A stretch of 64,000 nucleotides of DNA from Geosiphon pyriformis (taxonomy: Eukaryota; Glomeromycota; Glomeromycetes; Archaeosporales; Geosiphonaceae). Every line of letters begins with the position of its first letter. Position 1 is the first letter of the stretch. The translations under genes were made by a program, and so were the position numbers. The notes below the pieces were generated by a model. It had not been told where the DNA came from. It saw nothing but the letters and a program-made list of their open reading frames with translations, and made no database searches. The stretch is from contig JAAOMT010000128.1 in NCBI GenBank assembly GCA_016748015.1, positions 1,332,607 to 1,396,606 on the forward strand. The letters run 5' to 3'. Positions 1 through 9,690 of this stretch are shown one piece after another.

Positions 1-2
1 AA

Positions 3-467
3 AAGATAGCACAGACAATATTCCTGCCTCTGGTTAGAATAGCTCAGTTAGTATCAGTGGGAAAGAAAGAAGAATTAGGAATAACAGCAAGAGAAATACA
101 GGAATTCGGATTCACAGGTAGAATAGATGTACCAGTTAACATGGCAGAGAAAGAAATTGTTAGCCAAGGAGAAATAATCTCAACTGGTCAAGCTATTTTC
201 ATTCCATCATATAGCCAGTATATGTTAACAATAGAAAGAAAGGAAAAGAAGCAAGAACAGATGTTTGAAGCGGAAGCAATCCTTTGTGAATTGAGAGAGA
301 TTGGGTTGATCAATCTCCACATACCAGCCAAAAGCTATAGCAGCATAAAAATTCTCATCTACAACAATACTGGCAATGTCATCAGCATACCAGAAGGAAC
401 CACTATCGGATATTTAACCACAAAAATAGAAGACCAATCACCAAACCCCATTCCAGACTTTTCATAA
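3..467 (+). pseudogene. Gypsy A: end of dUTPase domain and linker
   Basis: The frame is open from base 3, so the apparent start near 57 is not a real start. The first residues carry the dUTPase motif IV pattern (KIAQTIFLPLVRIAQL) and then a motif V-like stretch (AREIQEFGFTGRID). In copy B the same place reads ARGIQEFGSTDRID, so the glycine of RG and the serine of GST differ here. The rest, up to a stop at 465-467, is a linker conserved in B and C that leads to RT. The stop replaces a CAA codon (PDFPQLC in B). A dUTPase would hydrolyse dUTP and keep uracil out of the cDNA; here only the C-terminal end is visible. Confidence 0.8.
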
Positions 468-1211
468 CTTTGTGGATATGTTGACATCACATCACAAACA
501 ATCTATGAATGAAACGAATGTTATTTGCTTCAACCAAAACAATTGGAACAAATGAACATGGGAAACTTAGATCCACTCCAATGTATGCAGCTCAAGATGT
601 TACTCAACAATTTCAATGACATCTTTGCCAGCGAAAATGAGTTTGACCAAACTGACATCATCCAGCATCAAATCAAGACTGGAGATACAATGCCAATCAA
701 ACAAAAAGCATACAGAGTGCTGCCAGCCAGCCACAAAATTATTCATCAAGAGATAAACAGAATGCTTGACAACGGGCTAATTCAACCATCAATGAGTTCA
801 TGGTTGTCACCAGTGGTACTCGTCCGTAAGAAAAATGGAAAAATCCGGTTTTGTGTAGACTACAGGAAACTCAATGGTGTAACTCGTGGAGACAGTTATC
901 CAACTCCACGAATACAGGAATTATTTGATGCTTTCGGTGGGAACAAATGGTTCTCCACATTAGATTTGGACAGTGGTTACTGGCAAGTAGCCATGAATCC
1001 AGCTGACAAAGAGAAGATGGCATTTACTACTAGAGAAGGGAACTTTGAATTTGAAGTAATGCCATTCGGCTTAACCAATGCTCCAGCGACATTCCAATGG
1101 CTAATGGAAATTGTTTATACAGACTTATTGTGGAAATCAGTAATTGTATACTTGGATAACACCAATGTATTCTCAAAGACATTTGATGATCATCTTCATC
1201 ATCTTCAATAA
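468..1211 (+). pseudogene. Gypsy A reverse transcriptase
   Basis: RT fingers and palm of a Ty3/Gypsy polyprotein. Visible motifs are the entry region IHQEINRMLDNGLIQPS, the SPVVLVRKKNGKIRFCVDYR block, LDLDSGYWQVAM with the first catalytic Asp, MPFGLTNAPATFQ, and VYLDNTNVFS. The last should be YLDD: the second catalytic Asp is Asn, so this RT is predicted to be inactive. Copy C keeps YLDD, copy B has YLDN like A. The frame ends at a TAA (1,209-1,211) where B reads CAA (HHLQQVFERL), and the protein continues directly after it. The frame before 525 contains another broken stretch. Confidence 0.93.
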
Positions 1212-1938
1212 GTGTTCGAAAGACTAAGAAGAGCAGGACTGAAGTTAAATACCACAAAGTGCTTTTTTGACAAGACAAAACTCAAATTCTTGGGACACAT
1301 AGTCAGCAAAGACAGCATCAAAACAGATCCAGAGAAAATAAAAATAGTAAAGAACTTTTCAGTACCAACCAATATAACAGAACTGAAATCATTCTTGGGA
1401 TTTGCCAGCTACTATCATCATTTTATCAAGAACTTTTCCAAGATAGCGCAGCCACTCAACCAACTACAAAACAAAAATGCGAAATATGAATGGACAGAAA
1501 GTCAACAAGAAGCTTTTGATATTCTGAGGAAAAAGCTCATCCAAGCTCCAGTACTGATCTATTCAGATTACAGCAAGCCATTTATCATCACCACTAATGC
1601 ATCCGGCCAAGCATTGGGAGCAGTATTATCTCAGAGAGAACCAGACGGCAGAGAACATCTAGTAGCATATGCCAGCAGAGGTTTAACACCAGCCGAAAAG
1701 AACTATGGAACACTGGAACAAGAACACTTAGCAATATACTAGGCCGTCATGAAATGGAAAGAATACTTGAGCCAAAAGTTTGAAGTATACACAGATCACA
1801 AGGAATTGACATCACTCCAAAAACAAGAATTTGGAGATGGAAGACAGTCAAGATAAAAAATGGCACTCGCATCATACAATTATACTATATATTACAAAAA
1901 GGGAAAAGACAATGGAAATGCTGATGATTTATCATGAA
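1212..1938 (+). pseudogene. Gypsy A RT thumb and RNase H
   Basis: Continuation of the polyprotein: RT thumb (FLGHIVSKDSIKTDPEKI, SFLGFASYYHHFIKNFSKIA) followed by RNase H. RNase H motifs are TTNASGQALGAVLSQ, where the first acidic residue (TDASG in the family) is Asn, LEQEHLAIY with the conserved Glu, and YTDHKELTS with a further Asp. The frame is cut at 1,740-1,742 (TAG replacing the Trp of AIYW) and again near 1,855 (SR*KMAL, Trp in B). Both changes are G to A. With RT YLDN and RNase H N in place of D, this copy could not support its own cDNA synthesis. Confidence 0.9.
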
Positions 1939-2015
1939 TAAGACAAATCTAAGAACATTTCAACCCAAAAATATAATAAAACCAGAACAATACCAACGGA
2001 AAAATACAACAAAAG

Positions 2016-3410
2016 ATGAACATACAAAAATATCAACAATTACAACATTATCTAAATACTCAACAGTTTAAGGAGAATTTATCTCATATGGAACGAAGGG
2101 GTATCAAACAACAATCAAAATATTTTATCACTCACCAAAATATACTTTATTGGAAAAATAGAAGAGATCCAGATCAACCAACTAGAGTAATTATGGAGCC
2201 AGAAAAAGAGACAATCTTATTCAACATGCATTCAAATCTAACAGCAGGACATTTTCACAAAGAAGCAACCATGGAAAAAACTAGAAAAAGATACTATTAG
2301 CCATCAATGTACCCAGATATCATTCAATATGTTCAAAATTGTGATGCTTGTCAGCGAAGAGAAGGAACAAGACCCAGTGAACCACTAAGACCAATTAAAG
2401 TGGGACAACCATTTGACTGTATAGAAATTGATTTAGTCGGACCATTAACAATCACCAGCAGAGGAAACAGATACATAGCAGTAGCTATAGACTATCTTAC
2501 TAAATGGCCAGAGGCAAAAGCAATTCAAAGAGCGGATGCAGAATTCGTTCATCAGGAGTTGATTTGTCGACATGGATGTTCAAAAAAATTATTATCAGAC
2601 CAAGAAACTCATTTTGTAAACAGAACATTAACTGAATTGAGCCAAAGATTTGGAATCAAAAAACCATTATCATCACCATACCATCCACAAACCAACGAAT
2701 TGGTAGAAAGATTCAACAGAACGTTGTATGAAGCAATAGCCAAGCTCAGCCAAGAAAACCAGAATGATTGGGATTTGTTCATACCATCAGTACTATTTGC
2801 TTATCGGACAATAAAACAAGATACTACACAAGCAACACCATTTGAACTAGTATACGAAAGAATAGCAACGTTACCAGTAGAGAGAGAAATTAATACATAT
2901 CCAGCTAAACCAATAACAGAGGAAAATTTTCAAGAAACACTGCTGAGAAAAACATATGACTTAATAGAAACATTGGAAAACAAACAAAAAAAAGCAGCTA
3001 ATAATATCCAAAAGTCACAAGAAACACAGAAAAAAAGACACAATAGTCAACTACCAGACAAACCAGTTGAATTCAAGATCGGAGACAAAGTATTACTACA
3101 TTGTATCAAAGTGGAAAAACAATGGAGTGGAAAATTTGACCCCAAATGGGACGGACCATTTCACATAGAAAAAATTCTAGAAAATGGAGCTTAAAAATTA
3201 AGATTGGATAACAAAATTTTAACCAAAGCAGTACATGGAGATTGACTAAAACTATATCACAACATCACATTACCATCTACCAGTAATATTCCACAATTAG
3301 GAGTACAGAGAATACTAGTCCAACCAGATAAAATTCCACGAGATCTGGAATCAATCATTATTATTGACAACAACACGTTAAATTGATCCATTAAAAGAAT
3401 ATATAAAGAC
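2016..3410 (+). pseudogene. Gypsy A integrase with GPF-type C-terminus
   Basis: Integrase with an N-terminal HHCC zinc site (HFHKEAT then CDACQRREG), broken by one TAG at 2,298-2,300 (Trp in B). The catalytic core has all three acidic residues: IEIDLVGPL, LLSDQETHFVN and NELVERFNRTL. It lacks about four residues next to the stretch RADAEFVHQ, where B has ESVAEFVHQ. Downstream comes the GPY/F-like module (KWDGPFHIEKILENG), then the stop-interrupted continuation to about 3,400. No chromodomain-like sequence is seen after this module. This is the best preserved integrase core of the three Gypsy copies with an integrase in the window. Confidence 0.92.
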
Positions 3411-4075
3411 ATGGTAAACGCGACAGGAAATATCAGAAAAATGGAAATTACAAACAACATTCACTCACTAGCACAACAACTCTTTCAATTAATTCAACAC
3501 CAGAAAATGGAGATTACAATCAATCAACAAACTATTCAATATCAAGATACTAGAAAGACATTGCAACCCAGAACACAGAAAAAAACTGAAAATACAGTGG
3601 ACAAAATCATTGCAAAAGTAAAATTAGCAATAATCAAAGAATTGACAAAAGAGTCACTATATCAAGAGTTGACTAAAGAAACTTGGAATTGGTAAATACA
3701 ACAATTTCCACGAAACTATTGTTATTTTTACTTGGGACAACACGTAAATATTCAGAATCTATATACAGATAAAACAAAGCGATTATTCGACAAAAGAATA
3801 CTACAACAATTAGAACATTTTTTGGGAAAGAACAACTTATCCACACAAGCCCGAGCCATATATCGAATACACACAGCATTTCAGGATAAACCAGAAATAT
3901 TGCTCAACAGAGAAATGGATATGGTGACTAGTAATCAATTGGAAAAAATCCACCAATGCTCAATTTAAAGAATTACAGACACAAATAACACAAGTAATTC
4001 TTGAAAATAAAATTCAGAAATACTTCAAGAGGGGGAATTACATGAGTTAGATTTCGACAGAGCTCATTAAAAGGA
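3411..4075 (+). pseudogene. Gypsy A C-terminal extension of unknown function
   Basis: About 220 residues follow the integrase and are still in pol orientation, reaching the polypurine tract. The sequence is rich in Gln, Lys and Glu and looks helical (IRKMEITNNIHSLAQQLFQL, then IIAKVKLAIIKEL, then GQHVNIQNLYTDKTKRLFDK). Stops occur at 3,693 (Trp codon in B) and at the end near 3,966. The same region is recognisable in B (8,836-9,690), C (54,330-55,200) and E (37,019-37,690), so it is a real conserved part of the polyprotein and not read-through noise. I do not recognise a known domain in it. Confidence 0.75.
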
Positions 4076-4083
4076 GAGAATAA
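4069..4083 (+). other. Polypurine tract of Gypsy A
   Basis: A purine run (AAAAGGAGAGAATAA) sits directly before the LTR start, where the plus-strand primer of an LTR retrotransposon is expected. The equivalent tracts are present in reverse orientation beside the left LTRs of B and C. Confidence 0.85.
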
Positions 4084-4154
4084 TGTTACTCATAGAAATA
4101 TAGGAATTATATTAGCATAATTATTAGCCAATCAGAAGTAAGCGTAGTAAATAT

Positions 4155-4297
4155 GGAATTCCAGGATTCCTCTCAGGAATTGCAGGATTCCAGGAATTTC
4201 AGGATTCTCAACAAGGAATTGTAGGATTCCAAAATTCCAGGATTCCAGGATTCTTCTCAAAGGAATCGCAGGATTCCAGGAATTCCAGGATTCCTGT
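4155..4297 (+). promoter_or_regulatory. Palindromic GGAATTCC-type array upstream of LTR TATA box
   Basis: A dense run of near-palindromic units such as GGAATTCCAGGATTCC, repeated with small changes, ends about 35 bp before the TATA box. The same kind of array is seen in both LTRs of B (8,580-8,745 and 17,880-18,045) and the left LTR of C (54,090-54,260). The position in U3 suggests a protein-binding or enhancer array; this is inference from position and symmetry only. Confidence 0.6.
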
Positions 4298-4333
4298 TGT
4301 AAAAAATCGAGGAATTAAGGAATCTTAATTATG

Positions 4334-4341
4334 TATATATA
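4334..4341 (+). promoter_or_regulatory. LTR TATA box
   Basis: TATATATA in the context ATGTATATATAGTAGTAG. The same core is found in nearly every LTR1 copy in the window (for example 46,450-46,460 and 59,565-59,572 on +, and reversed in B and C), while flanking DNA has diverged. This makes it the likely core promoter of the family, with transcription starting a short way downstream. Confidence 0.65.
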
Positions 4342-4446
4342 GTAGTAGTGTTAGAAACAGAAAAAGACAGAATCGATACCACAGAATCCTTAGCCAAGAA
4401 ACTAATTATCAAATAAATAATCATTCCATATCTCAATCTACTTTCC

Positions 4447-4520
4447 ACTATCAACCCTTTATGTTGATAGTAATTGATACTTAACCATGCTGGAACAATA
4501 GCTCTTAATTACAGCTATTG
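4447..4520 (+). promoter_or_regulatory. Two conserved stem-loops in LTR leader
   Basis: The first is ACTATCAAC and GTTGATAGT with a 7-base loop (4,447-4,471). The second is CAATAGCT and AGCTATTG with a 9-base loop (4,496-4,520). Both stems recur in other LTR1 copies with different loop sequences, and lie downstream of the TATA box, so they would be in the 5' leader of the genomic RNA. Packaging, dimerisation or translation roles are possible but untested. Confidence 0.55.
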
Positions 4521-4976
4521 ATGAGATACTAATCTGCAAATCGCCTTGGCTTATTTCTTTTCTTTCTTTATTTTCTTTTATTTCTCTTTCTTTATTTTAT
4601 TTTAATTTGGTTGTTGTATACTAATTGATTAAAGATTAAGCGCTGAGTTATTGACGTCAAGGATAGCCTGGTAAAAGATCCAGAAATAAGGATAGGATTT
4701 TATATATTATCAGATAGCTTACCAGAAGGGCACAACTGCCAGAATAAATCCAGCTGCCAAGCTGAAAAAGAAATTGGGCATAATTGCAACTCCAGGACAA
4801 CTACTACCAACACCACTGAATCTCTGTTCATTATACAAAAGACTCAACCAAAACCTTCAGATCCATAAAAACCTTCAGATACAACACCTTCAGACCACTA
4901 TCAACTGCAATTAGCCTTGAGCATCAAGTTACAGGTTTGTTATTTAATTTGACAGCAGAATTAATCATCTGTAATA

Positions 4977-5862
4977 CCAACTAAAAAACAAAAAGCCAAA
5001 AGAGGTACAAAAACAGCAGTTCTAACATAAAACTTGTTATTAATAACATAAAAAATAAAAGTCTTGAAAACTTTAGAAGAAAAAAGTAAAGTTATTTCAT
5101 AATTCAAAACCAGATAATCTAAATTCTAACACTAAAAACAGTGCCAATTTCCAGAAGTTTTCCATCAAATACAGCATTTTTTTAGTGTACTAGTTTTAAT
5201 AACTACAGTATTTAAATCAATCTAAGATCCAAATATAATTAGAACAAACCAGAAATAATGATCAAATCAGAAGAATAAGAAATAAAACATGTTTGATTAC
5301 CAACTTAAAAAATTATATTACTGATTTTAAAAGCAATACAGTTAGAGAAAAAATTGATTAACTTGGTTTTAAACCTATTATAAAATATAATAGTCTTATT
5401 TTGATTTACCAAAGAAGAAATTCTAATACTATTTTTACTCACTAAAACTGATCAATAACTCAAAACAAATATAACAGTATTTAATTCTTTAAAATAAACA
5501 ACAATATGTTGTTAAATGCTTATAAACTTCAATATTAGATAAGCAATTTTACCAAACACACTAAAAGCTGTCTTAATGTTAACAACAAACACATTCAAAG
5601 ACATATTATGCAGTATAACAGCAGCAAAAAAAAAGTCAGTCTTAGAAACCACCAAAAATTTGGCAATTTTAAGAGTAATTAAGCAAACAAAGCTTGTAAA
5701 TTCAGCCAAAAAAGCAGCTTTCAAAGACTCTTAAGAAGCAAATTCTATATAGAAGAGCTTTACATTGTTTTTTAATATTGATTTTACATTCAGGAAACCA
5801 TATACAGACTGAAATACAGCTTTAATATAAGCCAATTTGATCTTGAAAGTAGTGTTATAAGT
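4977..5862 (-). pseudogene. Fragment of type-1 LINE ORF1, heavily mutated
   Basis: This stretch aligns by eye, base by base with gaps, to 43,600-44,420 (the ORF1-only element), same strand. Anchors include GCAATTTTAAGAGTA against GCAATTTTGAAAGTA and the block around ATACAGACTGAAATACAGC. Most differences are G to A or C to T on the plus strand. It covers the RNA-binding-like middle part and the knuckle region, now full of stops. It is cut on the left by the LTR of element A and loses similarity at about 5,862 on the right. Confidence 0.8.
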
Positions 5863-7943
5863 TGAAGTAACAAGCTAATAGATAGCAAGGAAGAACAGGA
5901 TTGTAGGGTAATAGAAATAATTAAAGGGAATTCAACTTCAAAAAGCAAATTGAATGAGTATGGATTCAATGTGCAAGATCAGTCTTATAAAATATCTCAG
6001 TCACTGTGTTTTTCAAAAGATAACTGGAGAATTTAAAGATAGAGAGATAGTCCATACTGTTAACAAATAATCACACCTAGTATAATTTTATGCCTCATAT
6101 TGGCACTTTTAGAATTCAATATCAGATATCAGATGTACTTTTCAGTCACGTTTTATTTAATAATCTTCAAAATACTGCAATTACACATTTTAAAAAAAGG
6201 ATAAGGAATAACCAACAAGTAATTTTTTATCCCAAGATGTTTAAATACTTAAAGGTAGGGAAAGAGAAATTAGTGATAAGAGAATGATTAAAATAAAAGT
6301 TGTTATTTTATTTATTTAATTTTCTTGATTTCTATATGCTTTTCTACAGTGTTACTAGTGGTTTTTGTCAATATTTGGAAATATTTCTTAGTTCAACTGG
6401 TAACACACATTACCATGATTATGCTACAGACTATAGTATATTATGGGTGTATGGACTATTTCAGTAAATAGGAGAGCAGAAAGAGGTATGTGATAAAGTC
6501 ATTAAAAGTGAAAGAAAGTATTGTCATTATTATTTGTTTTTGGACAAGAATCAGTCTTAGGTATTTGAAAAAGAAAAGAGAAGTTACATCTCTTTATGTG
6601 TATCAGAAGCACAACCAACAACAAGAAGAAACCAAAACTACTTAAGAAAATTGTAACCAGAATTCTTTCAATTAGTTGTCGAAAAGGTGTGGTGTTTAAA
6701 TGCCCACTTTGAAAATAAAATTATAGAAATTATAAAAGATTGTAAGAGTAAAACATAACTGAAATAGATTTAAACTTTTTATTGTTGAGACCACTTTCTA
6801 ACAATGTAATACTTTATTACTTATTTTAATATTTTAACAACTTGTTCAGTAAAACAAGACTTAATATGAAATAGTGATAACACATGATTTAAAAGATCAG
6901 AAGTAATAGAAAACTTGATGATTTTGTTAACAAGTAAGTAAGAAGTTATAAATAATGTGATTTCAAATAGTGATAAAAAATATGAGAAGATATACTTGAG
7001 ATTGTGATGACAAGTATTTAGAGCATAGAAAAAGAAAAAAAGAGAGTGAAAGGTAGAGGAGAGGATTAATTGCTTACTATAAAACTATAGTGAAGAGTTG
7101 GTTCAGTATTGAACTGATACTTTTTTGAGCTGACAGAAAAGCTGTATATATAGCTAAATTACATTAGATCTATATACTATATTAAGACTATTTAAAATAC
7201 ATTAATTATTTATATATTAATTTAATCAATTCATGATAAGCTTACTCAGCATGTTATTTTCTCAGAGCTAGTGATTTTTAGATAATCAGATTTAGATGAC
7301 TGGATCTAAAACATTAATTGTCAATCAATAATACCAATTGTGATTATGATCAACATAATTAGAAGTAGATCAATTGATTACATTTCTTGGTAACTACTTT
7401 TAATCATTGATTACAGATCTGGAATGTTAGATTGTTCTAATAAGAATGTATGAGAATTTTGAAACATAACAAAACCTGTTGTTATCTGATTACATGCATC
7501 AATCATTCATTTTTATTGGTGTTTTCTTAGTTTGCCAAGATTTCTTTGTATCCAACTTAGTTAAACTGTTAGATTGTGCCATATTTTTTTGTTGTAATTG
7601 AATTGATTGTTGATCATTTATTTTCAGATTGCTGGCTGATTTTGTTGATTAAATGCGATAATATAAGTCTTTTTTGCATGATTTTAATGTTAATTTCTAT
7701 TGTATGTATTGTAATTTTTGCATTAAAAAGTGTGAAAATCTTCCAATAACAACAGCTAAGAGATTCATTGCTTATATAGCTATTAAAAGTGGTCAATGAT
7801 CAGGTCAATGACTAGGTCAATGATCATTTTCTAAAAATAGAGTGGTTAATTTATATGACATCAGTGGCTAATACATGTGATAATTAATAAAAAGTATAAA
7901 TTTCAACTGTAACATCATTCTCTCCAAAGAAATTAAGTTCTGG
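5863..7943. other. Unassigned AT-rich DNA
   Basis: No transposon family recognised elsewhere in the window matches this stretch. It holds only short reading frames, for example 65 codons at 6,090-6,287 (+), with no motif I recognise, and runs such as GGAAATATTTC. It contains the 12-bp tandem repeat at 7,791-7,826. It could be host intergenic DNA or an element family not otherwise present here. I see no tRNA or splice-coherent gene in it. Confidence 0.5.
7791..7826. repeat. Three 12-bp tandem repeats
   Basis: Three consecutive units of GGTCAATGATCA, the middle one reading GGTCAATGACTA. Each unit ends in a TGATCA palindrome. The array is 117 bp from the LTR of element B. No function is evident. 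Confidence 0.7.
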
Positions 7944-8818
7944 TATTATAAGTGATTTTTGGGGTCTCAGGTCAAATATCAAACCCATAACTTGGTGCTC
8001 AAAACTACTTGTGTTGTTGATAATATCTTTAAGTGGTTGGTATTTGAAGGTTTTCCAAATGAGTTCTTTGTATAATGAACAGAGATTCAATAGTTGTTTT
8101 ATCCGTAGCTTCCCAGATTTACAAGTCTGTCAATTCTTTTCTTGGCTTGGTGGCCGGCAATCCTCTAGTAAGTAATCTGTATTTTCTGTACATGTTCTAC
8201 CCATTTGCAGAGGTTTTTTACCAGACAATTTTTGATGTCAGTAATCAGCGCTTTCAATTAATTGGTTAGTGCACAATAACAAAATCACAGAAAATAAAAA
8301 AGTAAAGAAATATAAAGAAAGATAAAAGAAAAAATAAGAAATAAGCCAAGGCAATTTGTAAGTTAGTATTCCATCAATAGCCATGATCAAGAACTATTGT
8401 TCCAGTGTAGTTAAGTATCAATTACTATCAACATAAAGTATTGATAGTAAAGAGTGAATTTGATATGGTGAATACTTATTTATTTGAGGATTGTGGTAAC
8501 TAAGCTAAGAATTCTTGGTGTTGATTCTGTCTTTTCTGTTTTTAATGCTACTGCTATATATACATATTTGAGATTTCTCAATTCCTCAATTTCTTACGAC
8601 AGGAATTCTGGAATTTCTAGGATCCTGTGGTTCCTGATAAGAGAAATCCTGGAATTCTGGAATCCTGCGATTCCTTGTTGGAGAATTCTAAAATTCCTAG
8701 AATTCTGCAATTCTTTTGAGAGGAATCTTAGAATTCCACATTTACTACATCTACATCTGATTGGCTAATATCTACTGACAAATAATAATACTATATTTCC
8801 TATATTCTATGAGTAATA
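7944..8818 (-). repeat. 3' LTR of Gypsy B
   Basis: On the plus strand it begins TATTATAAGTGAT (family TGTTACAAGTGAT) and ends CTATGAGTAATA (family GTAACA), 875 bp. It carries the palindromic array, reversed TATA box near 8,560, stem-loops near 8,385-8,445 and purine-rich tract near 8,285-8,345. The polypurine tract follows on the right. Its left part is the subtype with GGGGTCTCAGGTCAAAT, shared with the LTRs of C. Confidence 0.9.
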
Positions 8819-8835
8819 TTATTTCCTCCTTTTAA
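8819..8835 (-). other. Polypurine tract of Gypsy B
   Basis: Plus strand TTATTTCCTCCTTTTAA, that is a purine run ending directly at the LTR in the minus direction. It matches the tracts of A and C in sequence and position. Confidence 0.85.
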
Positions 8836-9690
8836 TATTGAGCTTTGTTGAAATCTAACTCTTTTAATTCCCCTTCTTGAATTATTTTCTGAACTTCTTT
8901 TTTGAGTATTACTTGTGTTATTTTAGTTTGTAGTTCTTCAAATTGGGCATTGGTCATTTTTCCCAATTGATTACTTGTAACTGTATCTATTGTTGTGTTG
9001 AGTAAGATTTCCGGTCAGTCTTGAAATCTTATATATAGCTGGTAAATAGCTCAAGCTTGTGTGGTTAGATTGTTCTTTCTCACAAATTGTTCCAGTTGTC
9101 TTAGTATTGTTGTGTCAAATAACCATTTTGTTTTGTTGGTGTACAAATTCTGGATATTTACATGTTGTCCCAAGTGGAAATAACAATAGTTTTTCAGAAA
9201 TTGTTGTGTCCACCAAGTCCATGTTTCTCTGGTAAGTTCTTGGTGTAATCTGACTATTTGTTGTTCTTTTATGGCCAATTTTATTTTGGTTATGATCTTG
9301 TCAACCACATTTTCAAAGTCTTTTTTGTGCTTTGTTTTGTGGTATTTTTGCCATATTTTTGTAACAAATGGTTTGTTGATTGATAGTAATTTTTATCTCC
9401 TGATGTTGGATTAATTGAAAAATTTGTTGGGCTAGTAAATGGATATTGTCCGTAATCTCCATTTTTCTGATCTTTTCTGTCATGTCAACCATGTTTTTAT
9501 ATATTTTTTTGTCAATCAATTGGATGTGTTGTTGTTAATAATAATAATTGGTTCCAGATCTCGTGAAATCTCATCTGATTGGATTAGTATTCTCTGTACT
9601 CCTAATTGTGGAATATTACTGGTGAATGAAGATGTTATATGGTGATATGGTTTCAGTTGATTTCCATGTACTGCTTTGGTCAAGATTTTG
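8836..9690 (-). pseudogene. Gypsy B C-terminal extension
   Basis: Equivalent of the A extension. Recognisable blocks are IRKMEITDNIHLLAQQIFQL, IKITINQQTI, then IITKIKLAIK, QELTRETWTWWTQQF and GQHVNIQNLYTNKTKWLFD. Two open segments (9,519-9,313 and 9,308-9,051) lie in different frames, so a frameshift separates them. Where A has a stop after TWNW, B keeps the Trp pair. Function unknown; probably the end of the pol polyprotein. Confidence 0.75.

Larger units (their letters stand above)
1..4976 (+). mobile_element. Gypsy (Ty3-like) element A, LTR1 family, 5' part outside window
   Basis: The element enters the window inside its dUTPase domain and runs through RT, RNase H, integrase and a C-terminal extension to a polypurine tract and a 3' LTR ending at 4,976. 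The order protease-side domains, RT, RNase H, integrase is that of Ty3/Gypsy elements. The coding frame is broken by several stops (465-467, 1,209-1,211, 1,740-1,742, 2,298-2,300), most explained by CAA-to-TAA or TGG-to-TAG changes when compared with copy B. The sequence just right of the LTR is a LINE ORF1 fragment, so A landed in that LINE. The other flank lies outside the window, so target duplication cannot be checked. Confidence 0.93.
4084..4976 (+). repeat. 3' LTR of Gypsy A (LTR1 family, 893 bp)
   Basis: Begins TGTTACTCATAG after the polypurine tract and ends ATCATCTGTAATA, a decayed form of the family end GTAACA; TGTTAC and GTAACA are the terminal inverted repeats. Inside, in order: a palindromic array (4,155-4,297), a TATA box (TATATATA at 4,334-4,341), two stem-loops (4,447-4,471 and 4,496-4,520), a pyrimidine-rich tract (about 4,555-4,615) and three copies of a CCTTCAGA-type repeat near 4,853-4,900. 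The same layout recurs in the other LTR1 copies of the window, although the palindromic array differs. Confidence 0.93.

Noticed and set aside
3300-3460. Chromodomain at the end of integrase
   Set aside because: Sequence after the GPF-like module has no aromatic cage pattern; it leads into the Gln/Lys-rich extension.
4155-4297. Palindromic repeats as a CRISPR array
   Set aside because: Units are contiguous and variable, with no unique spacers, lie in an LTR and the genome is eukaryotic.
4155-4297. TTCCAGGAA units as STAT-type or heat-shock elements
   Set aside because: The metazoan STAT site match is not meaningful in a fungus, and spacing between GAA and TTC does not fit the heat-shock element.
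6090-6287. 65-codon reading frame as a gene
   Set aside because: No motif, no conserved neighbour, and such lengths are expected by chance here.
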